NCBI GenBank assembly: GCA_004322135.1
Contig: SCSG01000028.1
Coordinates: 1-64,000, forward strand
Direction: 5' to 3'
Source of the DNA: Burkholderiaceae bacterium
GTDB taxonomy: Bacteria; Pseudomonadota; Gammaproteobacteria; Burkholderiales; Burkholderiaceae_B
DNA: 64,000 nucleotides
Below the pieces are notes generated by a model, which ran no database searches, was not told the origin of the DNA, and worked only from the letters and a program-made list of their open reading frames with translations. Numbering within the stretch: position 1 is the stretch's first letter; every line of letters begins with the position of its first letter. The translations under genes and the position numbers were made by a program. Shown in pieces: positions 1 to 8,463 of this stretch.

Positions 1-121
1 TGTCAGCATGCGCATTTGCATGGGGCATATGAGGCAGCTCAAGTTAGTAGCAGCTTCTTCAGCAGAATCGTTTTTCTGCTGGCCCTGCCGCCTCTTTCTG
101 GCCTATTTGGGAGTTCCTAAA

Positions 122-655
122 ATGAAATCAAGCCATTCGTTATCTGGTTTAGCCGCATTGTTCGCAGGTTTATTGCTGTCCGGCGCGGCTGGCGCGGCCA
201 CCGTCACGGGCGGCACGTTCAATGTCAGTATTGGCATTACGGCCAATTGCGCCATGGGTACCGGCACCAATACGGACATGAGTTTCGGCAGCGTCGCTTC
301 TACAAGCACGACAACGCCTACTGAAACCACCCCGGCCAGTTTCGGTGTCACGTGCACCAACCTTACCCCGTACACCATAGGCCTGCAGCCAGGCAACAGC
401 AACCTGCTGGGCGCCGGCGCCATGAAGGGTGCGGTAAACACGACTACCACAATTGGCTATCAGCTGTACCAGGATGCGAGCCATGCGACGGTCTGGGGCA
501 ACACCACCGGAAGCAGCCCCAATGTAAAAAGCGCAACGGGCACGGGTTTGCTCCAAACCTATTCGGTCTACGGCAAACTTGCCGCGGCAGTCAACACGCT
601 GAACCTGCCTGTTGACACCTATAGCGATACGGTAGCCATCACAGTTTATTACTGA
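122..655 (+). CDS. Spore coat U domain (Csu-type) major pilin
   Basis: A 177-residue secreted pilin of the spore coat protein U family, exported by Sec and polymerised on the cell surface by a chaperone and usher. The start at 122 is chosen because GGGAG lies about 7 bases upstream and it gives a clean signal peptide (hydrophobic core about residues 8-20, cleavage after AGA near 25); an in-frame start at 8 would add 38 residues ahead of that peptide. The mature part opens with the beta strand FNVSIGITANC, has a second Cys in the VTCTN segment (likely disulfide) and ends in the alternating strand TVAITVYY, the usual end of donor-strand-complemented pilins. The chaperone gene starts 33 bases downstream. 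By position and size it resembles CsuA/B. Surface attachment or biofilm is the family role; the actual receptor is unknown. Confidence 0.88.
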   Translation: MKSSHSLSGLAALFAGLLLSGAAGAATVTGGTFNVSIGITANCAMGTGTNTDMSFGSVASTSTTTPTETTPASFGVTCTNLTPYTIGLQPGNSNLLGAGAMKGAVNTTTTIGYQLYQDASHATVWGNTTGSSPNVKSATGTGLLQTYSVYGKLAAAVNTLNLPVDTYSDTVAITVYY

Positions 656-687
656 CGCCGGTCGCACAACACAAGGCTTTACCCTCT

Positions 688-1437
688 ATGCAGATAGTGC
701 GCGTTGTACCATGGCCCGTTTATTTCGTATTGTTGCTGTTTTTCGGGTGTTGGAGCAATGGGGCGCTGGCGGGTGGCCTGCAAATATCACCAGTTAGTCT
801 TGACATCGCGGCGACTACGCGGTCGGGCGAGGTTTGGTTACGCAACGCCGGCACCGATATCGTGCACGCTCAGGTTCGGGTGTATCGCTGGTCGCAGAAA
901 GACGGCGAAGACGTTTTAACTCCCGACAATGGCATGATCGCCAGCCCTCCCATGGTGCAGATAGCCCCCGGCCAGCAGCAATTGGTGCGGCTGGTCCGCA
1001 TTGGGCCCATGGCGGCGGCAGCCGTCGGTGAACGCACCTACCGCCTGGTCATAGACGAACTGCCTATTAAAAAACCCAATAGCAAAATCGGTCTGGATTT
1101 TGTATTTCGATACTCCATTCCGGTTTTTATCGCAGGCACGGCTCCACCCAGGTTGCAGCTTGACTGGTCGGTGCAAGAAGTGGGCAAAAAAGTTTGGCTG
1201 AGGGTGGCAAACACCGGCAACAGCCACGCTCAACTGGCCAATCTGGCCTTTACCGCCCCTAACGGCAGATCGACGGTGGTGTATCAGGGCTTGGCGGGCT
1301 ATGCCCTTGCAGGCAAGTATCGACGGGTCGAACTTTCGGCGCCGGCCAGCTTGTTTGCAGGCGGGGGGACGTTCAATAGCTTGATCAATGGAATTAAGAC
1401 AGCAACAAAAGTGCAGCCGATTTCCAAGACTCCTTAG
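688..1437 (+). CDS. Periplasmic pilus chaperone (PapD/CsuC-like)
   Basis: A 249-residue periplasmic chaperone that would cap pilin subunits by donating a beta strand and deliver them to the usher. There is a signal peptide over residues 1-28 (hydrophobic run then ALA, mature start GGLQISPVSL). The two immunoglobulin-like domains follow: the first carries the QISPVSLDI strand and the RTYRLVIDELP stretch that ends it, a family hallmark; the second runs from about residue 135 (DFVFRYSIPVFI) to the end. It lies between pilin and usher and its last 50 bases overlap the usher start, which suggests translational coupling. It belongs with chaperones of Csu/archaic pili by context. Function is well supported by family and neighbours. 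Confidence 0.9.
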   Translation: MQIVRVVPWPVYFVLLLFFGCWSNGALAGGLQISPVSLDIAATTRSGEVWLRNAGTDIVHAQVRVYRWSQKDGEDVLTPDNGMIASPPMVQIAPGQQQLVRLVRIGPMAAAAVGERTYRLVIDELPIKKPNSKIGLDFVFRYSIPVFIAGTAPPRLQLDWSVQEVGKKVWLRVANTGNSHAQLANLAFTAPNGRSTVVYQGLAGYALAGKYRRVELSAPASLFAGGGTFNSLINGIKTATKVQPISKTP

Positions 1438-3781
1438 CCAGGGGGCACTGGTTTCGCTCCTTATGAGCAATGCCATACCCGCCCTGGCACAATCGTTTCC
1501 CCCGACGCTTACGCCCACCGAACACAAACCGGACCCCAGTCCTCTTCCCGCCGATACGGTTTTCCTGTCCGTAAAACTCAATGGCAACCAGGATACCGAT
1601 CTGGTGCCGTTTACCGAACGCAAGGGTGAGCTTTACCTCTCCAAAGAACATGCGGCCCAGCTGGGTTTCAGCGCCGAATTCCTGAATTCGATCTCCGCCA
1701 GCACCCCACTTTCCCAATACCCGGACGTGAAAAACGACTACGACCGCAGCCTGCAAAGCATTACCATCACGGCTCCATTTTCGGCTTTGAATCTGCCCAC
1801 TTCCACGGTCGGAGCAAGTCGCGGAGCCCGTACGGTGGCATCCGCGTCGCCAGGTCTCGTACTGAACTACGATCTGTATTCTTCCTACGACAACCAGAAC
1901 AACGCCAACCTCAGCGGTTTCGCGCAATTGCGCGCCTTCAACAACTTTGGTGTTCTAAGCAATTCGTACCTGTTCTCCGAGCAACGCCTGCAAGGCCAGC
2001 CGGGGTGGCAGTCCAGCCTGATACGGACGGACACGACGCTGGAACACTCCTGGCAAGACAAGGAGCTGACGCTTCGGCTGGGCGACACGCTGACGAATGG
2101 CCTGGCATGGACGCGCCAGACACGGCTCGGCGGGTTTCAGATATCGCGCAATTTTGCGTTGCAGCCTTACCAGAGCACAACACCAATACCCGCGTATTTC
2201 GGCTCGGCGGCCCTGCCCTCGGCAGTGGAGCTCTATGTCAATGGCATCCAGCAATACAACGGCAATGTACCCGCTGGGCCGTTCCAGCTAAACGCCATGC
2301 CTACGGTCAACGGGGCGGGCCAGGCGCAGGTGGTGCTCACCGACGCGCTGGGGCGGCGCACTTCCATTGACTTTTCCTACTACAACGCAAGCAAGCTGCT
2401 GCGCGAAGGCTTGACAGACTGGTCGTTTGAAACGGGTTATGTGCGTCAGAATTACGGATTTCAGTCCTTCCAGTACGCGCCCGATCCCATGGCCTCGGGC
2501 ACGATACGCCATGGCTTTACCAATTGGCTCACGGCGGAAGGACATTTGGAAGGCAGCAAAGGAGTCGTATCGGGCGGGCTCGGCGCCGCTGTCAATATTG
2601 GCAATCTGGGCGTCATATCCGCCTCTTATGCGCGCAGCAAAGCGTTGGGCGCCTCCGGTGGGCAGTACAGTCTGGGCTATCAGGTACAGCGCGGCCCATT
2701 CAACGCCGGGTTCAATACGCAGCGTTCCATTGGCGCATTCAGCGACGTGGCTGGCCTGTATGGCGGCGCACCTGTATTGCGCAATGACAGCGCCTATTTG
2801 GGTTTCAGCGCCGGCAAACTCGGCAGTTTTTCGCTTAACTACGCGCTGTTGCAGCAGGCGAACCTGCCACGACATCGATACGCGGGCGCTTCCTGGTCGC
2901 GCTCTTTCGGTCACGGCGTTTCGGTCAGCCTGAGCGCCAATCAAAACCTTGACGACCGCAGCGACCGCAGCGTCTATCTTAGCTTCAACTTCAGCCTGGG
3001 CAAAAATATTTCGGCCTATGCGTCCGCAGTGCGCACGCAGGGCGCCAATACCTACACGACGGGGGCCAGCCATTCCGCCTCGGGGGATGAGTGGGGCTGG
3101 AGCGTGCAGGCGCAGAAGGCCGACCACCAAGCAGCCACCGCCAACGGTCAGGTCAGCAAGCAGTTCCAGTATCTGAACTTCGGCGCCGGAGTAAGCAGCG
3201 CCGGGGCGAGCCAGTACGGCTATGCCAGCGCATCCGGCTCGCTTGTGGCGATGGGCGGCGGGGTATTCGCGGCGCGGCGCATCTACGACGGCTTTGCCGT
3301 GGTCTCGACCGATGGCGTGCCCAACGTGCCAATCAAAAGCCAGAATCGTCTGGTGGGCGACACCAACAGCAGCGGGCTGTTGCTGGTGCCGTCGCTGCAA
3401 TCGTATCAGGACAACAAAATTTCTATGGATCCGGTCAACCTGCCTGTCAACATGCGTATAAGCCGCATCAACACCAACGTGGTGCCCCGCTTTGGCTCGG
3501 GAGTGATGGTGAAATTCAAGATGGAAACCGTGAACGCCGCGTCTCTGATACTGCACGGCCCGGATGGCAAGGTAGTGCCGATGGGCGAGCAGGCGTTTTT
3601 GAACCACGGCAAGGAACCCGCGGGATGGGTAGGATACGATGGACGCCTTTATCTCGAAGGCTTGAAAGACGATAATTACCTGTCGATAAAAGGCGAAGAC
3701 CTCAATTGCTCGTTGCGCTTCCCGTATCATGCCAAGGCCGATACGATACCCGAGATTGGACCCTTACTATGCAAACCGTAA
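1388..3781 (+). CDS. Outer-membrane fimbrial usher (FimD/CsuD-like)
   Basis: A 797-residue usher that forms the outer-membrane pore and assembly platform for the pilus. ATG 1388 gives a signal peptide (basic start, hydrophobic GALVSLLMSNAIPALAQS, cleavage near residue 35); the alternative ATG at 1463 would leave almost none of it. After the signal come the N-terminal chaperone-binding domain (about 45-190), a long beta barrel rich in alternating aromatic and small residues with a plug region (LYVNGIQQYNGNVPAGPF near 280), and C-terminal domains (PFGSGVMVKF-like stretch near 695 and LEGL near 760). Length matches archaic (Csu) ushers, shorter than many FimD proteins. The start overlaps the chaperone by 50 bases and the end overlaps the next gene by 13. 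Confidence 0.93.
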   Translation: MELRQQQKCSRFPRLLSQGALVSLLMSNAIPALAQSFPPTLTPTEHKPDPSPLPADTVFLSVKLNGNQDTDLVPFTERKGELYLSKEHAAQLGFSAEFLNSISASTPLSQYPDVKNDYDRSLQSITITAPFSALNLPTSTVGASRGARTVASASPGLVLNYDLYSSYDNQNNANLSGFAQLRAFNNFGVLSNSYLFSEQRLQGQPGWQSSLIRTDTTLEHSWQDKELTLRLGDTLTNGLAWTRQTRLGGFQISRNFALQPYQSTTPIPAYFGSAALPSAVELYVNGIQQYNGNVPAGPFQLNAMPTVNGAGQAQVVLTDALGRRTSIDFSYYNASKLLREGLTDWSFETGYVRQNYGFQSFQYAPDPMASGTIRHGFTNWLTAEGHLEGSKGVVSGGLGAAVNIGNLGVISASYARSKALGASGGQYSLGYQVQRGPFNAGFNTQRSIGAFSDVAGLYGGAPVLRNDSAYLGFSAGKLGSFSLNYALLQQANLPRHRYAGASWSRSFGHGVSVSLSANQNLDDRSDRSVYLSFNFSLGKNISAYASAVRTQGANTYTTGASHSASGDEWGWSVQAQKADHQAATANGQVSKQFQYLNFGAGVSSAGASQYGYASASGSLVAMGGGVFAARRIYDGFAVVSTDGVPNVPIKSQNRLVGDTNSSGLLLVPSLQSYQDNKISMDPVNLPVNMRISRINTNVVPRFGSGVMVKFKMETVNAASLILHGPDGKVVPMGEQAFLNHGKEPAGWVGYDGRLYLEGLKDDNYLSIKGEDLNCSLRFPYHAKADTIPEIGPLLCKP

Positions 3782-4827
3782 CCCTGAAGGCAAAGCGTTT
3801 TGGCAAGGCAGTCCGTTATGGTTGCGTGGTCATGATGCTGATATGCGGCATGTCGTGGGCCGGGCTGGCGCTGGCGGCGGGAAACGTGTCGTGCAGCACC
3901 ACCGGCACACCCACCCTGGTTCTCGGCAATGTGGATGCGCTAAGCGCCCCACCCTCGGCGGTGACGGGCAGCTTTACGTATACGTGCACCATCACTCACT
4001 TTACGAGAAAAGCCTACGGGCAGCTGTGTTTCAACATTGGCACCGGCAGCGCGAGCAGCAACTACAATCCGCGGCAATTGCAATTAACAGGCGCAACAAC
4101 CAACAAACTGAATTTCGATATCTATCAGAATGCCTCGGGAACCCTTTGGGGCTATGGCGGCATCCCGGCCAGCGGCAACCCTGTCGTTGTCGTTTTCCAG
4201 GTTGCCAATAATGGAAGTGCTACCGTAACGTCAACCACCAATCCCATCACCGACCTCAACTCCGCTGTCATGCCGGGGCAGAACACGGCCTTGGCAGGCA
4301 CCTACTCCTCTACCTTCAGCGGGGCCAATACCGCGATCACCTGGTCCAACCTGCCCAACGGCACGGCCAATCCCTCCCTGTGCGGGACAAGCTCTGTGGG
4401 GTCTTTTGCATTTACGGCCAGCGCCACCGTAGTGAGCAACTGCAAGACGACAACTAGCGACCTGAATTTTGGATCGGTGTCCAGCATGGCGGCGGGGCCG
4501 ATTACGGGCACAAGCACGCTGAATGTGCAATGCACCAACGGCACGCCTTATCAGGTAGGCTTGAGCAATGGACTGAACAGCACAGGCGGTACGAACCGTT
4601 CCATGAAAAGCACCAGTACGGCAGATCTAGTGCGCTACGATTTATACCGGGACGCGGCGCGCAGCCTCCGATGGGGCAATAACAGCGCAGCTGGAGGCGA
4701 CACCTTGAACAACCAAACGGGGTCGGGCGTTTACACCCCCATCACCATATACGGGCAAGCCTTTCCCACCGCCACCGTAACCGCCGGGAATTACAGCGAC
4801 ACCGTTACCGTCACGCTTTATTATTGA
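3769..4827 (+). CDS. Two-domain spore coat U protein, probable pilus tip adhesin
   Basis: A 352-residue exported protein with two spore-coat-U-like domains, matching the CsuE-type tip subunit of archaic pili. ATG 3769 overlaps the usher end by 13 bases and starts a signal peptide of about 36 residues ending in ALA. The N-terminal domain (about 37-200) has paired cysteines (NVSCS, YTCT, then LCF and SLCGTS). The C-terminal domain (about 205-352) repeats the pilin pattern VVSNC, LNFGSV, NVQCTNGTPYQVGL and finishes YSDTVTVTLYY, closely resembling the end of the pilin at 122-655. In Csu systems the first domain makes the contact and the second joins the fibre; that assignment is inferred here from architecture and gene order. 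Confidence 0.87.
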   Translation: MQTVTLKAKRFGKAVRYGCVVMMLICGMSWAGLALAAGNVSCSTTGTPTLVLGNVDALSAPPSAVTGSFTYTCTITHFTRKAYGQLCFNIGTGSASSNYNPRQLQLTGATTNKLNFDIYQNASGTLWGYGGIPASGNPVVVVFQVANNGSATVTSTTNPITDLNSAVMPGQNTALAGTYSSTFSGANTAITWSNLPNGTANPSLCGTSSVGSFAFTASATVVSNCKTTTSDLNFGSVSSMAAGPITGTSTLNVQCTNGTPYQVGLSNGLNSTGGTNRSMKSTSTADLVRYDLYRDAARSLRWGNNSAAGGDTLNNQTGSGVYTPITIYGQAFPTATVTAGNYSDTVTVTLYY

Positions 4828-5028
4828 TCCGGGGCCAGGCCATCGATTTGAACGATTTGGTTAGCGTATTTTCGGGTTTAGATGTTTACACTCTTTGAGG
4901 CTCTGCCAGCGCAGCGTCAGGCTGATTCCGTAAAAATCTCGTCAACACCTGCGCCGAACCCGCTCTAGTCTTTATTGATGGGCAGTGGTACATTGTAAAA
5001 CGTAGTATTGGGGGCTTTGTAAACGCAC

Positions 5029-5451
5029 ATGCAAATGCATACGACCACGCGAACGTTTTCATCATTGGCAACCTTGCTCTTGCTGCTGGTTGCCTTTGTC
5101 GTCGCCAGCCCGGCTCGCGGCAGCAATCAGTTCAACGTGCACATTTCCATTGTCTCACAGTGCGGTCCGCAACCGGGCCCGCTGTTCGGCCCGAGCGGGC
5201 AGGTGAATATTGCCTGCCTTTCCCCCAGCACTGTGTTTCACGCGCAGCAGTTCAGTATGGCGCCAGGTTCCACCGTAAGCGCTGATTCCGGCACGCGCGC
5301 AAATGAAAACGCTTCCGGCGGCCAACCTGCACACACCACCAGTACGGCGGGCGGTATCGACGTCGTCGCGCCATCCGTCAATTTCCTGTCGCCGCCCTTG
5401 CCTCCAGGCTCTGCCAAAAATATCACGAGCGTGGTCTACGTGGTGTTTTAA
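5029..5451 (+). CDS. Short exported protein, pilin-like at both ends
   Basis: A 140-residue predicted exported protein. I do not recognise it by family. It starts at 5029 (or the in-frame ATG at 5035) with a signal peptide: LATLLLLLVAFVVASPARGS, cleaved near residue 33. The mature protein opens with FNVHISIVSQC, very like FNVSIGITANC of the pilin at 122-655. It has just one other Cys (NIAC) and ends in an alternating hydrophobic strand with a terminal Phe (SVVYVVF), comparable to the pilin ends. The middle is low-complexity and rich in Ser, Thr, Gly and Pro. It follows the tip protein after 201 bases on the same strand. I infer a shortened accessory subunit or assembly stopper; an unrelated secreted protein is possible. 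The upstream Shine-Dalgarno sequence is weak. Confidence 0.6.
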   Translation: MQMHTTTRTFSSLATLLLLLVAFVVASPARGSNQFNVHISIVSQCGPQPGPLFGPSGQVNIACLSPSTVFHAQQFSMAPGSTVSADSGTRANENASGGQPAHTTSTAGGIDVVAPSVNFLSPPLPPGSAKNITSVVYVVF

Positions 5452-5528
5452 GGGTATGTGCGCAGCCGATTTTTTGGCGCCAGCTGTGCCTTGTGTGCCA
5501 AAAATGATTTACACCGCTTCCCAAGCGT

Positions 5529-6305
5529 TCAGCCAAACCGCCCCGTAATATAGTCTTCCGTTTCCTTGCGCGCGGGCTTCACGAAGATTGTGTCGGTTTC
5601 ACCGAATTCCATGAGCTCGCCCAAATACATGTAGGCTGTGTAATCGGAGCAGCGCGCGGCCTGCTGCATGTTGTGGGTCACAATCACCACCGTGTAGTCG
5701 GACTTGAGCTCGGTAATCAGCTCTTCGATCTTGGCGGTGGAAATAGGATCAAGGGCCGAACACGGCTCGTCCAGCAGAAGAACTTCAGGCTTGATGGCCA
5801 CCCCGCGCGCAATGCAAAGGCGCTGTTGCTGCCCGCCCGAAAGGCCCGTGCCACTTTGCTGCAGCTTGTCCTTGACCTCGGCCCACAAGGCCGCCTTGGT
5901 CAGTGCCCACTCGACCCGCTCATCCATTTCGCCCTTGCTGAGCCTCTCGAACAGGCGCACACCAAAAGCAATGTTGTCATAGATGCTCATGGGAAACGGT
6001 GTTGGTTTCTGGAACACCATGCCAACCTTGGCGCGTATCAGGGAAATATCCATTTTCGACGTAAGAATGTTTTCACCGTCAATGTTGATCTCGCCTTCGG
6101 CGCGCTGCCCCGGGTACAGTTCGAACATACGGTTGAAGGTGCGCAGCAGGGTTGACTTGCCGCAGCCTGAAGGGCCAATGAACGCCGTGACCCGGTTCTC
6201 GCGTATCGACATGTTGACGTCATGTATGGCCTGATACTTGCCATAATAGAAGTTGAGATTCCTGACTTCTATTTTTGTGTGATCGGCGGATTCGGGTGAT
6301 GTCAT
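5529..6305 (-). CDS. pstB: Phosphate ABC transporter ATPase PstB
   Basis: The 258-residue ATPase that drives high-affinity phosphate import with PstA and PstC at the inner membrane. It has Walker [10 protein letters not shown], the Pst-specific FNRM and [12 protein letters not shown] stretches, signature [13 protein letters not shown], Walker [14 protein letters not shown] and switch His in VTHNMQQA. Length equals the E. coli protein. Two in-frame ATGs lie at 6311 and 6305; the second has GGAC about 7 bases upstream while the first has it almost adjacent, so 6305 is preferred. It follows pstA after about 45 bases. Unusually for the classical order there is no phoU after it; the next gene converges from the other strand. 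Confidence 0.95.
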   Translation of the reverse strand: MTSPESADHTKIEVRNLNFYYGKYQAIHDVNMSIRENRVTAFIGPSGCGKSTLLRTFNRMFELYPGQRAEGEINIDGENILTSKMDISLIRAKVGMVFQKPTPFPMSIYDNIAFGVRLFERLSKGEMDERVEWALTKAALWAEVKDKLQQSGTGLSGGQQQRLCIARGVAIKPEVLLLDEPCSALDPISTAKIEELITELKSDYTVVIVTHNMQQAARCSDYTAYMYLGELMEFGETDTIFVKPARKETEDYITGRFG

Positions 6306-6350
6306 GGTCATGTCCAAACGAAAGCCCGCTACGCAGGCCTTTAGCACTGT

Positions 6351-7211
6351 TTATTTGCGAAAAAAGGCGCGTGCTGCAATGTTTATACCCAAAACCAGCA
6401 GCGTGATCAGCACGGCTCCGGCCCACGCCAGACGGTTCCAGTCTTCGAAAGGACTGGCGGCATACTGGAAAATGACTACCGGCAAATTGGCCATGGGCGC
6501 ATTCATGTTGGCCGACAAAAACTGGTTGTTCAACGCCGTGAACAGCAACGGGGCCGTTTCACCCGAAATGCGGGCTATCGCCAACAGCACGCCGGTCATA
6601 ATACCGGAGCGCGCCGCCCTGTAGCAGATCATGGTCACAATACGCCATTGGGGGCAGCCAAGCGCTGCGGCTGCTTCGCGCAGGCTGTTGGGAACCAGCA
6701 GCAGCATATTGTCGGTAGATCGCACCACAACCGGAATTACCAGTATGGCCAGCGCCAGCGAACCCGCCCAGCCTGAGTAATGCCCCACATACGCCACATA
6801 AACGGCATAAATGAACAGGCCGATGACAATGGAAGGCGCCGACAGCAGCACGTCGTTCAAAAAACGCGTAGCAGGCGCCAGCCATCCGCGCTTGCCGTAT
6901 TCGGCCAGAAAAGTGCCTGCTAGTATTCCCACCGGCGTGCCCAACAGCGTGGCCACCACCGTCATCAAGATACTGCCCAGAATGGCATTGAGCAGGCCGC
7001 CCGTGACGCCCGGTGGCGGCGTACTTTCGGTAAGCAGCGTCAGCGACAACGCCCCGCCGCCTTTGACGATGAGCGTCAGAATGATCCAGAACAGCCAGAA
7101 CAGGCCGAACAACAACGCGGCCACGGACAGCGAGAGCATCAGCCGATTGAACCGCTGTCTGCGCCGGTAGACAGGGTTGGAAAGGCTGACGACGGAACGA
7201 GGATCGAACAT
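6351..7211 (-). CDS. pstA: Phosphate ABC transporter permease PstA
   Basis: A 286-residue inner-membrane permease of the Pst importer. The ATG at 7211 (MFDPRSVV) lies 14 bases after the pstC stop and gives family length; the same frame stays open far upstream only as a shadow of pstC. A basic cytoplasmic N-terminus precedes a first membrane segment (LMLSLSVAALLFGLFWLFWIILTLIV). Further segments surround the ABC-permease coupling stretch REAAAALGCPQWRIVTMICYRAARSG, followed by ISGETAPLLFTA, a conserved PstA segment. No strong ribosome site is visible, so translation probably depends on coupling to pstC. Confidence 0.94.
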   Translation of the reverse strand: MFDPRSVVSLSNPVYRRRQRFNRLMLSLSVAALLFGLFWLFWIILTLIVKGGGALSLTLLTESTPPPGVTGGLLNAILGSILMTVVATLLGTPVGILAGTFLAEYGKRGWLAPATRFLNDVLLSAPSIVIGLFIYAVYVAYVGHYSGWAGSLALAILVIPVVVRSTDNMLLLVPNSLREAAAALGCPQWRIVTMICYRAARSGIMTGVLLAIARISGETAPLLFTALNNQFLSANMNAPMANLPVVIFQYAASPFEDWNRLAWAGAVLITLLVLGINIAARAFFRK

Positions 7212-7225
7212 GGCGCGTGGGTCGG

Positions 7226-8164
7226 TTAACGTGAAGTGCCTTCGTCCCTGGCCAAACGAAGCAGCAGCAGCTTGGACAGGGCCAGGACCACGGTGGTGAT
7301 CAGAAACAGAATCAGCCCCAGCTCCAGCAGGGCCGACTTTTGCATGCCACCGGCCTCGTTGAATTCGTTGGCCAGCGCCGAGGCGATGGAATTGGAGGGT
7401 GAGAAAAGCGAATCCGGCAGATTGAACGCGTTGCCGATGACGAACGTCACCGCCATGGTTTCGCCCAGCGCCCGCCCCAGGCCCAGCATGATTCCGCCAA
7501 TGACTCCGTGTTTGGTATATGGCAGGACCACCTTCCAGACGACTTCCCAGGTTGTTCCTCCCAAACCGTAGGCCGACTCCTTGAGCATGGGGGGAACCAC
7601 TTCGAAAACATCGCGCATGACGGCCGTAATGAACGGAATGACCATGATGGAAAGGATGAGACCGGCGGTAAATACGCCAATACCGAAAGGCGGCCCAGCA
7701 AAGACTTTGCTCAGCACCGGAATGGGCGCAAAGAAGTCGATGAGATGCGGCTGAATGTACGCCTGGAACAGGGGCACGAATACAAACAGCCCCCACATGC
7801 CATAAATGATTGACGGAATGGCAGCCAGCATTTCGATCGCCGTACCCACCGGTCGTGACAACCATGCGGGGGACAACTCGGTCAGGAACAACGCGATGCC
7901 GAACGACACCGGCACGGCGATGATCAAGGCCACGAACGACGTCACCACCGTGCCGACAATGGGCACCAGAGCCCCGTAAACGTGCTTGACCGGATCCCAG
8001 TCGTTGGTCCACAGGAATTTCAGGCCAAACTCGGCGATGGATGCACGGCTGCCATAGGCCAGCGACACCATGATTCCGGCCAGAAGAAGAAACACCAGGA
8101 ACGCGAACACGCGCGTGGCATTTTCAAACACGACATCCATGACGGCGCGCTGATTTTTCTTCAT
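7226..8164 (-). CDS. pstC: Phosphate ABC transporter permease PstC
   Basis: A 312-residue inner-membrane permease of the Pst phosphate importer. It begins with a membrane segment ([20 protein letters not shown]), has the periplasmic FLWTNDWDP stretch typical of PstC, then membrane segments around [21 protein letters not shown] and [13 protein letters not shown]. The coupling loop reads [22 protein letters not shown], followed by [16 protein letters not shown], a PstC hallmark. Start at 8164 is an ATG. It is separated from pstS by 299 bases that contain stem-loops but no gene, and it sits 14 bases from pstA. Confidence 0.95.
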   Translation of the reverse strand: MKKNQRAVMDVVFENATRVFAFLVFLLLAGIMVSLAYGSRASIAEFGLKFLWTNDWDPVKHVYGALVPIVGTVVTSFVALIIAVPVSFGIALFLTELSPAWLSRPVGTAIEMLAAIPSIIYGMWGLFVFVPLFQAYIQPHLIDFFAPIPVLSKVFAGPPFGIGVFTAGLILSIMVIPFITAVMRDVFEVVPPMLKESAYGLGGTTWEVVWKVVLPYTKHGVIGGIMLGLGRALGETMAVTFVIGNAFNLPDSLFSPSNSIASALANEFNEAGGMQKSALLELGLILFLITTVVLALSKLLLLRLARDEGTSR

Positions 8165-8463
8165 GACGGCTCTTTTCGGCTCGCGCGCGATACTGGCACA
8201 ACTGGCAATCAGGTTCTCCCGCGGTCTTCAGACCGGCTGAACATACCGCATTTTCACAACAGGAACAGGATGGTGCCAGTGACGCCTTCTTTAGGACGGC
8301 ATGCACTGGCAAGCTCCAATTCTACTAAACTTGCTTCGAAGTGACCGAACTGCCGGCAACGTCGAGCCGTTGCGCCCGCCTGCAGTCAGCCGATTGACTG
8401 CCCCCCGGGCCCTGCCCTGGTTTGCAGACAGTCGAGTTGCCGCCACGTGCAGGACCTTTTGCC
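8165..8463 (-). other. pstS-pstC intergenic region with stem-loops
   Basis: About 299 bases without a gene between pstS and pstC. Two perfect 7-base inverted repeats can be read: GCCAGTG at 8275-8281 with CACTGGC at 8304-8310 (a further GCC/GGC pair lies inside), and GCAGTCA at 8382-8388 with TGACTGC at 8395-8401 around a 6-base loop. A GGTCT/AGACC pair lies near 8223. None is followed by a good T tract on the minus strand. In other bacteria such hairpins after pstS protect or end the pstS part of the message so that the binding protein is made in excess; that role is inferred here. Confidence 0.55.

Noticed and set aside
2288-3730. A 480-codon open frame on the minus strand inside the usher gene
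   Set aside because: It is antisense to a well-supported usher, has no family features and reflects high GC content.
5470-5504. TTTTTTGGC and GCCAAAAA inverted repeat between the small exported protein and pstB as a terminator
   Set aside because: The T run lies on the wrong side of the stem and no T tract follows; it stays a weak inverted repeat.
7212-8012. An N-terminal extension of the pstA frame into pstC
   Set aside because: It is the other-frame reading of pstC; the family start is ATG 7211.
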